DNA of 37,374 bases from Tagaea sp. (GTDB lineage Bacteria > Pseudomonadota > Alphaproteobacteria > CACIAM-22H2): assembly GCA_023653245.1 (NCBI GenBank), contig JAMNXK010000005.1:1-37374 (forward strand). The letters are read 5' to 3'. The notes under the pieces are model-generated. The model was not told the origin of the DNA. It was given only the letters and a program-made list of their open reading frames with translations, and did not search any database. Below, in pieces: positions 1-7,504 of the stretch; position 1 is the first letter of the stretch; every line of letters begins with the position of its first letter. A program made the position numbers and the translations under genes.

Positions 1-463
1 CGAAGAACGCGCGGAACCCGACGATGACGCAGCCGCCAACGATCGCGATGTCGGCCGTGTTGAAGGTCGGCCAGTGCCAGCCGGCGTAGTGCAGGTCGAG
101 GAAGTCGATCACCGCGCCGATGCGGACGCGATCGACCAGGTTGGCCAGGCCGCCGCCGAGGACAAGCGCGAACGCGAACGCCTCGATCCCGTCGCCGGTC
201 TTGTAAGCGAAGCCGGCGACGAGGACGAGGATCGTCGCTTTGATGGCGACAAGGACCCAAACGGCGTCGAAGAACGTTTCGTCGAACATTCCGAAGCTGA
301 CGCCGAAATTGAAGCCGAGCGTCAGGTTGAAAAACGGAGCGACGGCGACGGATCGAGTGTCGGCGAAGACGAAATCGATCATCAATCGTTTCGCGACTTG
401 ATCGACGGCGAAAGCTGCGACGGTCGTGCCGGCGACCAGGCGGATGCGGTTCCAGGCGATCAT
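1..463 (-). CDS. lspA: Lipoprotein signal peptidase LspA, partial (C-terminus beyond window)
   Basis: Inner-membrane aspartyl protease that removes the signal peptide of diacylated prolipoproteins. Reading the minus strand from the ATG at 463 gives 154 residues before the window edge, with several hydrophobic stretches and the family blocks NLVDRVRIGAVIDFLD (about 108-123) and FNTADIAIV (about 134-142), which carry the two catalytic aspartates. The start overlaps the stop of the upstream DedA gene as ATGA, so translation is probably coupled. LspA paralogs occur next to Pb/Cd/Zn ATPases in resistance islands (PbrC of Cupriavidus). With an ArsR regulator and a P1B-2 ATPase in the same locus, I infer an accessory rather than the housekeeping copy; that inference is uncertain. 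Confidence 0.9.
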   Translation of the reverse strand, partial: MIAWNRIRLVAGTTVAAFAVDQVAKRLMIDFVFADTRSVAVAPFFNLTLGFNFGVSFGMFDETFFDAVWVLVAIKATILVLVAGFAYKTGDGIEAFAFALVLGGGLANLVDRVRIGAVIDFLDLHYAGWHWPTFNTADIAIVGGCVIVGFRAFF

Positions 464-1056
464 GGGGGCGGGGAAGCCGGTTGCTTCGTGGTCGAAGCCG
501 CGTTCCGCGCGGCCAAGCTCACGACGATCGCAGATCCCGCAAGCATGACGACCAGGACTCCGACCCCGATCGAGCCGGCGCGCTCGCCGATCGCGGCGAC
601 GGCCGCATCGCCCGCGAGATATCCGATGCCCACCGTGACGGCGACCCAAACCGCCGCGGAACACAGATTGAGTGGGCCGAACCGGCGCCAGCGCCAGCCC
701 AGAAGGCCGATGGGAATCGAGCCAAGCGTGCGCAGGCCCTTGGCGTAGCGATAGAGGAAGATGTACCAGGCGCCGCATCGGTCGATCGCCGTCTCGGCGA
801 CCCGGATGGACCGCGCCAAACGGGGCATGGCGCGGATTCGGTCGGCATAGCGATGGGCGATCCAAAAGCGCGCCTCGTCCCCGAGCCATGCGCCGAGGAA
901 CGCCGACATCGCGACCAAGGCCACGTCGAGGTCGCCCAGCGACGCGAAGTAGCCGGCGATCACCGGCAGGTAGCCGCTCTTGAGCGCCGTGTAGGCGAAC
1001 AGGAGCGTGTAAATCCAAGGCCCGTAGTCGCGGACCAACTCGCCGAGCTCGCCCAT
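460..1056 (-). CDS. DedA-family membrane protein
   Basis: A 198-residue integral membrane protein of the DedA/SNARE-associated family, whose members include undecaprenyl-phosphate and phospholipid flippases. The family pattern is visible: a GDEARFWIAHRYADR block around residues 50-65 and FLYRYAKGLRTLGSIPIG around 85-102, matching the conserved glycine/acidic and arginine motifs, followed by hydrophobic helices. I chose the ATG at 1056, which begins MGELGELV, because upstream codons lie inside the DsbA-like gene. It starts 7 bases after that gene ends and overlaps lspA by four bases. In lead-resistance operons the equivalent slot can hold PbrB, a C55-PP phosphatase; a DedA protein there would touch the same lipid carrier (inference). 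Confidence 0.85.
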   Translation of the reverse strand: MGELGELVRDYGPWIYTLLFAYTALKSGYLPVIAGYFASLGDLDVALVAMSAFLGAWLGDEARFWIAHRYADRIRAMPRLARSIRVAETAIDRCGAWYIFLYRYAKGLRTLGSIPIGLLGWRWRRFGPLNLCSAAVWVAVTVGIGYLAGDAAVAAIGERAGSIGVGVLVVMLAGSAIVVSLAARNAASTTKQPASPPP

Positions 1057-1063
1057 CGCCGTC

Positions 1064-1693
1064 CTATCTGGTCGCCGGGGGCGACGACTGCCGGAGCAAC
1101 GGATCGAGGATTCGCTCGAACGCATCCATATGAAGTTCGCCCGGATAGATCCGCTCCCCGACGGCGAAAGTCGGCGTCGAGCGGACATTGCGCCGTTGGC
1201 CTTCCAACGCGTCGTTGAGGACGCTGTCTTCCACGGCCTTGTCGGCGAGGCACGCGCGTGAATCGACTTCGGAGAGTCCGGCGAGGCGCGCAAGGCGTGC
1301 CGCACCGTCGACCGGGTCTTGGGCCCTGAGCAATTCGGGCTGGCGCTGGTAGACGAGCTGCATATAGGCCGAGTACCGGTCTTCGCCGACGCAGCGCGCG
1401 AGCTTGGCCCATTGCAGCGCCACCCGATCGAGGGGGAAGTCGCGCCAAACGACTCGAATGCGTCCCGTATCGACGTAGCGCGCCTTCAACTCCGGCCAAG
1501 TCTCGCGCTTGAACTTGGCGCATGCCGGGCAGGTCATCGAATGGAACGCGATCACAGTGACCGGCGCGTCCGCCCGGCCGTCCGAGCGCTCGCCGAGGGC
1601 CGGCGTCGCGCCGGCGGCCGACGTCACGCCGAGGAGAACCATTAGCGCGGCGAGCGGCGTCTTCAGCGAACGCACGGCGTCAGACATCGTCAT
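1064..1693 (-). CDS. Exported DsbA-like thiol-disulfide oxidoreductase
   Basis: A 209-residue thioredoxin-fold protein. An N-terminal hydrophobic segment ending near the AAGA at 26-29 looks like a signal peptide. The active-site motif CPAC is at residues 55-58 inside TVIAFHSMTCPACAKF, and the C-terminal half has a cis-proline-type STPTF motif followed by GERIYPGE, as in DsbA/DsbG-like proteins. It probably shuttles disulfides in the periplasm. The start at 1693 follows a GGGAG ribosome site seven bases upstream and lies inside the end of the ArsR gene (14-base overlap), so it belongs to the arsR-dsbA-dedA-lspA operon. Its role in metal resistance, perhaps protecting or repairing thiols, is inferred. 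Confidence 0.85.
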   Translation of the reverse strand: MTMSDAVRSLKTPLAALMVLLGVTSAAGATPALGERSDGRADAPVTVIAFHSMTCPACAKFKRETWPELKARYVDTGRIRVVWRDFPLDRVALQWAKLARCVGEDRYSAYMQLVYQRQPELLRAQDPVDGAARLARLAGLSEVDSRACLADKAVEDSVLNDALEGQRRNVRSTPTFAVGERIYPGELHMDAFERILDPLLRQSSPPATR

Positions 1694-2006
1694 GTCGGGG
1701 CTCCCGAACGTGTTCGAGCATGTCCGTGACCACGCAGGTAATGTGATCGTCGGCCGCCGAGTAGTAGACCTGCTTGCCCTGGCGCTCGGAGCGGACGATG
1801 CGCGCGGCCTTCAACAGCCGCAAATGATGGCTGACGAGGGACGGGCTCAGATCCAGACGATCGGCGATTTCGTTGACCGGCAACGGCATGCTCGTGCACT
1901 CGAGCACGATGCGCAGACGCGTGGTGTCCCCGAGGAGGCGGAACAGATCGGCCAACTCGGCCGCGTGGTCCTGGGCCATTCGAATTCCGGTTTTGAGTCG
2001 GGTCAT
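1680..2006 (-). CDS. ArsR/SmtB-family zinc-type metal sensor repressor
   Basis: Winged-helix repressor of 108 residues that releases DNA when it binds metal. The recognition helix is LSPSLVSHHLRLLKAARIV, typical of the family. Near the C-terminus is DDHITCVVTDMLEHVRE, which places D-x-H...H-x2-E exactly as in the alpha-5 zinc site of SmtB and CzrA, so it should sense Zn, Co or Cd rather than arsenite; the alpha-3 cysteine site of ArsR/CadC is not apparent. The ATG at 2006 has an AGGA ten bases upstream and is preferred to an in-frame ATG at 2042. It faces the P1B-2 ATPase, and both promoters carry similar inverted repeats, which implies control of both directions and autoregulation. Confidence 0.9.
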   Translation of the reverse strand: MTRLKTGIRMAQDHAAELADLFRLLGDTTRLRIVLECTSMPLPVNEIADRLDLSPSLVSHHLRLLKAARIVRSERQGKQVYYSAADDHITCVVTDMLEHVREPRHDDV

Positions 2007-2094
2007 CGGCGTTCGTTCCTGAAAGGCGTCGTGGAATGGCAAGTGTGTAGAGCATACCGATTCCGCGCGAAAGCCGCCTCAAGATCAACGGCGA

Positions 2095-2137
2095 ATGAAC
2101 ACATGTTCAGTTATATGATTATCGTTGAGCCTGTCAA
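2095..2137 (-). promoter_or_regulatory. Promoter and operator of the arsR-lspA operon
   Basis: Reading the minus strand, TTGACA (2137-2132) is followed after 16 bases by TATAAC (2115-2110), a strong sigma-70-like promoter pointing at arsR. Directly downstream and touching the -10 box is the inverted repeat ATGAAC-ACAT-GTTCAG (2095-2110), close to the ATGAAC-N4-GTTCAT type used by SmtB/CzrA-like repressors. A repressor bound here would block RNA polymerase. Confidence 0.7.
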
Positions 2138-2161
2138 GATCCGGAAAACCGAGTCGATCCC

Positions 2162-2193
2162 TTGACAGTGAAATAAACGTCTGTTCATATATA
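2162..2193 (+). promoter_or_regulatory. Promoter and operator of the P1B-2 ATPase gene
   Basis: TTGACA at 2162-2167 is followed by -10 candidates TCATAT (2185-2190, 17-base spacer) or CATATA (2186-2191, 18-base spacer). The inverted repeat ATAAAC-GTCT-GTTCAT (2173-2188) fills the spacer and overlaps the -10 box. It is one mismatch from the symmetrical ATGAAC-N4-GTTCAT form and matches the operator on the arsR side. The position is classical for metal-relieved repression. Confidence 0.7.
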
Positions 2194-2228
2194 GTGATGT
2201 ACAAAAGACGCCTGCGGGAAATTCCGTC

Positions 2229-4463
2229 ATGAACGCGATCACCAAGCACGTCTGGCACGTCGCCGGAATGGACTGCGCTTCCTGCGTGGCGAAGGTCACG
2301 AAAGCCGTCGAACGCTTGCCGGGCGTGTCGGACGTCGAAGTCAACTTGATGGCCGAGCGCCTATCGCTGACGCTCGCCGCCGTCGACGGCGCGTCGCCCG
2401 ACGCCGTCGTGCGTCAGGTCGAGGGCCTCGGCTACACCGTCCGGAAATCCGATCCGTCGGCGGCGGCCGGCCGCCCATCCCAAGCGCCGCACGCGCACGC
2501 GAGCGGCGAGGCGGATCACCGTCATGGCCACGATCATCGGCGGAATTCCGCGCATTCGCCCGAGTCGTCGCATCCCTTCGCACCCGACCTCGATCCCAGT
2601 TGGTACGAATCGGCGAAAGCGAGAACCGTATTCCTGCTCGGCGCCTTGGTGGCCGGCGCTTTTGCTGCGTCGCACGTCGTTCCGGAATGGTCGTACTGGC
2701 TCTATTTGGCCGCGACGCTCGCCGCCTTGGTGCCGTTCGGCCGTCGCGCCATCGCGCTGGCGCGCGCCGGTAGTCCGTTCTCGATCGAAACCCTCATGTG
2801 CGTGGCGGCGATCGGCGCCGTGGCGATTGGCGCGGCCGCCGAGTCCGCCTTGGTCGTCTTGCTGTTCGCGATCGGCGAGCTCTTGGAGGGCGTGGCTGCG
2901 GGCCGCGCGCGCGCCGGAATCCGCTCCCTCGTCGCGATGATGCCGCGCACGGCCTTGCGCCGGCGGCGCGACGGCTCGTTGGAGGAAGTGCCGGCGGAGA
3001 CGCTGCGACGGAACGATACCGTGCTGGTGCGGCCGGGCGAGCGCTTGCCTTGCGACGGCACGATCGTCGAGGGGCAGTCGGCGCTGGACGAAAGTCCGGT
3101 CACCGGCGAATCCCAGCCGGTCTCGCGCGGACCGGGCGATAGCGTGGTCGCGGGCAGCGTCAACGCGAACGTCGCGTTGGTCGTGCGGGTAACCGAAACG
3201 GGGGCCGACAGCACGCTCGCGCGAATCGCGCGCTTGGTTCAGGACGCGGCCGCATCGCGCGGCGCAACGCAGCGGTTCATCGAACGCTTCAGCGCCATTT
3301 GGACGCCGGCGGCGATGGTGCTGGCGATTCTCGTCATGGCCGTTCCGCCCTTGCTGTTCGGCGGCGAGTGGTCGGTGTGGGTCTATCGCGGATTGGCGGT
3401 GTTGCTCGTCGCGTGCCCTTGCGCGCTCGTCATTTCCGTGCCGGCGGCGATGGCGTCCGGCCTGTCGGCCGGCGCGCGGAACGGATTGCTGGTCAAGGGC
3501 GGGGCCGCGCTCGAAGCGATCGGCAGCGCGCGCGTCGTCGCTTTCGACAAGACGGGTACGCTGACGCGCGGCAAACCGAAGGTCACCGACGTTCTGTCCG
3601 TCGCCGGCGCGTCCCGCGACGCCGTCGTCGCTCTGGCCGCGGCCGTCGAGGCCAACTCCTCCCATCCGTTGGCCAAGGCGTTGGTCGAAGAGGCGCGCAA
3701 ACTTGGGGTCGCCATTGCGCCGTCGAGCGAGGCCACGGCTATTCCCGGTAAAGGCGTAGTTGCCAAGGTCGAAGGCCGGCCGGTCGGCGTCGGAAGTCCG
3801 AGCTGGGCGGCGGAAGACGGCCGCACGATCGGTCCCGAGTTCGCGGACGCACGAGACGAACTCGAAAAGGCGGGCAAGACAGTGGCCTTCGTCTACGTCG
3901 ACGGCCGACCCTTTGGTATCGTCGCATTCCGTGACGAGCCGCGCGACGACGCGGCCGAGGGTGTGGCCCGGCTTCGCGATCTGGGGGTCTCCGCCGTTAT
4001 GTTGACGGGCGACAATCTCCGGACCGGGGCGGCGATCGCGGGGGGGCTGGGGATGAAGGTCCTGGCGGGCCTCAGTCCCGCCCGGAAGCTGGAAGAGATC
4101 CAGGCGATGCGGCGGGAGGGCGTCGTGGCGATGGTCGGCGACGGCATCAACGACGCGCCCGCCCTCGCGGCGGCGAACGTGGGGATCGCGATGGGCGGCG
4201 GGACGGCCGTCGCGCTGGAATCGGCGGACGCCGCGATCATGCGCGATCGCGTTGCGGGCGTGTCCGACCTCGTCGAACTCTCGCGCGCCACGCTCGCCAA
4301 TGTGAAACAGAACGTCGCCATCGCGATCGGCCTAAAGTTGGTGTTTCTACTGACGACGGTCGCAGGCATAACGGGCCTGTGGCCCGCGATCCTGGCCGAC
4401 ACCGGAGCCACGGTTCTGGTCACGCTCAATGCCTTGCGTCTGCTGCGATGGAAGGTGAAGTGA
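2229..4463 (+). CDS. zntA: Zn/Cd/Pb-exporting P1B-2-type ATPase
   Basis: Inner-membrane pump of 744 residues that exports divalent soft metals from the cytoplasm. An N-terminal HMA domain carries GMDCASC (metal cysteines 16 and 19), followed by a histidine-rich linker (HAHASGEADHRHGHDHRR, about 88-105). The catalytic core is complete: actuator TGES, membrane CPC at 396-398, phosphorylated aspartate D440 in DKTGTL, SSHPLA, and GDGINDAPALA. In the last membrane helix DTG (724-726) matches the D-x-G metal site of the P1B-2 (ZntA) class rather than the copper class. Divergent transcription from the zinc-type ArsR gene supports Zn/Cd/Pb specificity. The stop codon overlaps the next start by one base (TGATG). 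Confidence 0.95.
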   Translation: MNAITKHVWHVAGMDCASCVAKVTKAVERLPGVSDVEVNLMAERLSLTLAAVDGASPDAVVRQVEGLGYTVRKSDPSAAAGRPSQAPHAHASGEADHRHGHDHRRNSAHSPESSHPFAPDLDPSWYESAKARTVFLLGALVAGAFAASHVVPEWSYWLYLAATLAALVPFGRRAIALARAGSPFSIETLMCVAAIGAVAIGAAAESALVVLLFAIGELLEGVAAGRARAGIRSLVAMMPRTALRRRRDGSLEEVPAETLRRNDTVLVRPGERLPCDGTIVEGQSALDESPVTGESQPVSRGPGDSVVAGSVNANVALVVRVTETGADSTLARIARLVQDAAASRGATQRFIERFSAIWTPAAMVLAILVMAVPPLLFGGEWSVWVYRGLAVLLVACPCALVISVPAAMASGLSAGARNGLLVKGGAALEAIGSARVVAFDKTGTLTRGKPKVTDVLSVAGASRDAVVALAAAVEANSSHPLAKALVEEARKLGVAIAPSSEATAIPGKGVVAKVEGRPVGVGSPSWAAEDGRTIGPEFADARDELEKAGKTVAFVYVDGRPFGIVAFRDEPRDDAAEGVARLRDLGVSAVMLTGDNLRTGAAIAGGLGMKVLAGLSPARKLEEIQAMRREGVVAMVGDGINDAPALAAANVGIAMGGGTAVALESADAAIMRDRVAGVSDLVELSRATLANVKQNVAIAIGLKLVFLLTTVAGITGLWPAILADTGATVLVTLNALRLLRWKVK

Positions 4464-4783
4464 TGTCTGTTTGGCGTATCGCGCGATGGTCGCTTCCCGC
4501 GCTCGTAGCGTCGGTGGGCGATGCTTTCGCGCAATCGACGCGACCCTGGATGTCCCCTGACGAAGCATACCCGATGATGATGCATGGACTCGGGGCAATG
4601 GGATGCTTCGTCTTCGGGCTTGTTGTGATCGTGGCGATCGCCGCTATTCTTTTCGTTTTTTGGCGTGGATCGGCGCGGCGGGACGATGCTCAATCCATAT
4701 TGCGCGCGCGTTTCGCGCGCGGTGAAATCGACCGCGAAGAGTACTTCCAGCGAAAGGCCGATCTCGAAGGTGACCGATCGTAA
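4463..4783 (+). CDS. Small membrane protein with SHOCT domain
   Basis: A 106-residue protein with a probable signal sequence (1-23, ending AFAQ), a methionine-containing segment PMMMHGLGAM, one membrane helix (about 46-67) and a C-terminal SHOCT domain (about 78-102, ILRARFARGEIDREEYFQRK). SHOCT domains are short oligomerisation modules at the ends of many membrane proteins, often in metal-resistance loci. The ATG at 4463 overlaps the ATPase stop and has AAGGTG just upstream, so it is probably co-translated with the pump. Function unknown; an accessory part for the ATPase or the downstream reductase is possible. Confidence 0.85.
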   Translation: MSVWRIARWSLPALVASVGDAFAQSTRPWMSPDEAYPMMMHGLGAMGCFVFGLVVIVAIAAILFVFWRGSARRDDAQSILRARFARGEIDREEYFQRKADLEGDRS

Positions 4784-4841
4784 CCAAGTGCGGCGCCGCG
4801 CTGCTCGGACGATGATGCGATAAAGAGGAGTAGTGCAATCC

Positions 4842-5126
4842 ATGTTATGTCCAAATTGCCGTGTTGCGTTGACGATGAGCGAGCGCCTCGGCGTTGAAAT
4901 CGACTACTGTCCGACTTGCCGGGGCGTTTGGCTGGACCGGGGCGAGTTGGACAAGATATTGGCAAGGGCCGAGCCTTCGTTGTCCCGGACATCCGATGAA
5001 TCCGGTCGGTTTGCGTCCACTCCCGAACGCCCCTATCCGCGCGATGGCCACCATGGCGGACGGGAGCCCGAGTTTTCCGGATATAGACGAGGGAAAAAAT
5101 CGTGGCTGAAAGAGATATTCGATTGA
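4842..5126 (+). CDS. Small zf-TFIIB-type zinc-ribbon protein
   Basis: A 94-residue cytoplasmic protein. The N-terminal half is a TFIIB-like zinc ribbon with CPNC at residues 3-6 and CPTC at 23-26, followed by RGVWLDRGELDKI, the diagnostic block of the zf-TFIIB family. The tail (about 45-94) is polar, histidine-containing and probably disordered. I start at the ATG at 4842, so that the protein begins MLCPNC as relatives do; a GTG at 4833 lies only two bases from the GAGGAG ribosome site. Molecular role unknown. Next to a zinc pump it could be a metal-binding or assembly factor. Confidence 0.8.
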   Translation: MLCPNCRVALTMSERLGVEIDYCPTCRGVWLDRGELDKILARAEPSLSRTSDESGRFASTPERPYPRDGHHGGREPEFSGYRRGKKSWLKEIFD

Positions 5127-5329
5127 CACGCGGCGCGGCTTCTATCCGCACGCCTTCCAAAGGCCCGTCTTTGGATTTCGAGGCCGCATTTCGCACGGTG
5201 TTTTCAGGCGCGCGCTTGGAGGAACGATCCTCAAAATCGTGCTCGGAGTGTGAAGTTTCGTTGCCGGCATCCGCCAGATCCTGTCCGGCGTGCGGAGCGC
5301 GAACGAATGTCGACCCGCGTAGACCGTGA
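5102..5329 (+). CDS. Short zinc-ribbon protein, unknown function
   Basis: A 75-residue frame starting with GTG inside the end of the preceding gene (25-base overlap) and ending where the reductase gene begins (GTGA overlap), which supports real coupled translation. An AGGG lies nine bases upstream of the start. Four cysteines at 47, 50, 61 and 64 form C-x2-C-x10-C-x2-C, a minimal zinc ribbon; the first 45 residues have no motif I recognise. It may be an independent small protein, or a fragment whose main effect is coupling to the reductase. Confidence 0.55.
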   Translation: MAERDIRLTRGAASIRTPSKGPSLDFEAAFRTVFSGARLEERSSKSCSECEVSLPASARSCPACGARTNVDPRRP

Positions 5330-7446
5330 CGGCCGTCACGGCTATCGGACGAAAAGAAGTGTTCGGCAATCTCGCCCAATTGATCGGAATCGTGGCGTTC
5401 GCATTCGGGTTGCTTTCCGCGACCCAATTTGCAGCCGCTGCCGAGAGCGCTTGGGTGCGTCACGCCGAAGTGTCGATGCGTCTTGTTTCGGCAAGCGCTA
5501 CTTCCGGCAATGGCAAGGATATTCGTCTCGGGCTTGAGGTGAGTCTGTCGCCGGGATGGAAGACGTATTGGAGATCGCCCGGTGACGCCGGATTCGCGCC
5601 GCGTCTAGACTGGCGGGACTCGATCAACCTCGCCAGTACGGAGACACTGTTTCCGTTGCCGGAAAGATTCACCCTCTTTGGATTGGAGACTTTCGGCTAC
5701 GGAGACCGCGTTATTCTCCCGATCTCAATCGTCGCCAGAGGTCCAGGACCGCTTCGCGCTGCGTTGAACGCGGAAATCTTGATCTGCGAGAAAATCTGCA
5801 TTCCATATGCAGGCGATTTTACCGTCGATCTGCCGGCGGGTTCCGCGACTCCATCCAGTCATGCGCACGAGATCGCGCGGTTCGAGTCTCGCGTTCCGCC
5901 GGAAGACGTATCGGGCGCGGGCGCGAACGGGCTGCAAATCGAAGGTGCGGGCTTTCGATCCGGCGAACGCGCCGCTCTGGTGGTTCGCGTCAGATCCGAA
6001 ATCCCTTTCGAAGCGCCCGATGTGTTTGTCGAAGGAGCGGACGGCTGGAGTTTTGCCAGGCCGTCGGTAGCGCGCGCCGAAGGCGGACGCTACGCGATCA
6101 TGACGCTCGCCGCGACGGGAACTGCAAGCGCCAGCGCGCTCGATGGACGAGCAACCCGGTTGACCCTATCGGACGGCCATCGAGCCGTTGAGCGAACGCT
6201 TTATCTTGGGGCGGCGCCAGCGTCGCTGCCGATCGCATCGGACATTTGGCTCGTTTTGGCCATCGCGGTGCTTGGTGGGCTGATTCTCAATCTCATGCCT
6301 TGCGTGTTGCCGGTTCTAGCGATGAAACTGTCGGAGGTGACGAGAGTTTCCGGGGGTGCAAGATCGAGCGTCCGCCGATCATTTCTTTGGAGTGCCGCCG
6401 GAATCGTTACCTCCTTCATCGTCCTTGCCGCAGTCCTAATAACCTTGAAGGCCGCCGGTTGGGCGGTTGGGTGGGGCTTTCACTTCCAATCTCCGTTCTT
6501 TCTTGCGGCGATGGCCACGATCGTGACGATCTTCGCGGCGAATCTCTGGGGGTGGTTCGAGGTCCCCCTGCCACGCTTACTCGCAGATCGAGCGGAGCGC
6601 GCGTCGGGCTCTGGCGCATTCGCCACGGGCGCGTTTGCCGGACTTCTATCGACGCCGTGCTCCGCGCCATTCGTCGGCACGGCGGTCGGCTTCGCGCTCT
6701 CGCGGGGACCGGCGGAGATCGTCGCGATCTTCGCGGCGTTGGGTTTTGGCTTGGCGATTCCCTATATCATGATCGCTTCTTTTCCAGGACTCGTTCGGGC
6801 GCTCCCACGGTCCGGTCCATGGATAGGCAGACTACGCGCGACTTTGGGACTTGCGCTGTTCGCGACGGCAGCTTGGCTCGTCTGGGTGGTAATGCGAGGT
6901 GCGGGCGATTCGGCAGCGTTTGCCTTGTCTATCGTGCTAGGCGCTTTACTAGCTTGCCTTTATGCCCTTCGTCGGTCGCGGGGCGTCACCGTTAGAACGA
7001 TCGTGGTATTGCTTGCGATCATGCTTGCCGTCGTCATTCCGGCACGATTGGTGGATGCACCGGGCAATCAGGTGCGTCGAGAGGCGGATGTCGCTTGGGT
7101 TAGGTTCGAACGCGATGCGATCGATGTAGCGGTCAGGCAAGGACGGGTCGTCTTCGTCGATGTGACGGCTGATTGGTGTGTCAGTTGTCAGTTCAACAAG
7201 AGAATGGTGCTCGATCGTGGCGAAGTAGCAAAGGTCCTTGCGGCGGGGGAGGTGTTGACAATGCGCGCCGACTGGACAACGCCTGATTCTCGAATCGCCG
7301 CCTATCTGATGGAATTTGGCAGGTACGGAATTCCTTTCAATGCGGTATATGGCCCAAACGCTCCGGGCGGTTTGCCTCTGCCGGAGCTGCTGACGGAGCG
7401 TGCGGTGCTGGAGGCTTTCTCCGTCGCATGGGGGCCGCGGCAATGA
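5326..7446 (+). CDS. DsbD/ScsB-type membrane thiol-disulfide reductase
   Basis: A 706-residue protein that passes electrons from cytoplasmic thioredoxin across the membrane to periplasmic disulfide isomerases or reductases. A signal sequence (about 15-39) is followed by a periplasmic domain with the cysteine pair C154 and C158. Next comes a multi-helix transporter domain opening with NLMPCVLPVLAMKLSEV (about 320-336) and containing STPCSAPFVGTAVG, and then a C-terminal thioredoxin domain with ADWCVSC (cysteines 618 and 621). The long N-terminal domain and the MPCVLPVL wording resemble ScsB (suppressor of copper sensitivity) more than classical DsbD. The GTG start overlaps the preceding stop. 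In this setting it probably supplies reductant for copper-damaged periplasmic thiols. Confidence 0.9.
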   Translation: MTAVTAIGRKEVFGNLAQLIGIVAFAFGLLSATQFAAAAESAWVRHAEVSMRLVSASATSGNGKDIRLGLEVSLSPGWKTYWRSPGDAGFAPRLDWRDSINLASTETLFPLPERFTLFGLETFGYGDRVILPISIVARGPGPLRAALNAEILICEKICIPYAGDFTVDLPAGSATPSSHAHEIARFESRVPPEDVSGAGANGLQIEGAGFRSGERAALVVRVRSEIPFEAPDVFVEGADGWSFARPSVARAEGGRYAIMTLAATGTASASALDGRATRLTLSDGHRAVERTLYLGAAPASLPIASDIWLVLAIAVLGGLILNLMPCVLPVLAMKLSEVTRVSGGARSSVRRSFLWSAAGIVTSFIVLAAVLITLKAAGWAVGWGFHFQSPFFLAAMATIVTIFAANLWGWFEVPLPRLLADRAERASGSGAFATGAFAGLLSTPCSAPFVGTAVGFALSRGPAEIVAIFAALGFGLAIPYIMIASFPGLVRALPRSGPWIGRLRATLGLALFATAAWLVWVVMRGAGDSAAFALSIVLGALLACLYALRRSRGVTVRTIVVLLAIMLAVVIPARLVDAPGNQVRREADVAWVRFERDAIDVAVRQGRVVFVDVTADWCVSCQFNKRMVLDRGEVAKVLAAGEVLTMRADWTTPDSRIAAYLMEFGRYGIPFNAVYGPNAPGGLPLPELLTERAVLEAFSVAWGPRQ

Positions 7447-7504
7447 AGCGTCGTCGGGTTCAAGGATACGATCCTGCCTTCCACAAGATGTCGGACACGA
7501 CAAC

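Noticed and set aside
2361..3665. A 434-codon open frame on the minus strand inside the Zn/Cd ATPase gene
   Set aside because: Arginine-rich shadow of a GC-rich gene; no domain, and the ATPase frame has every catalytic motif.
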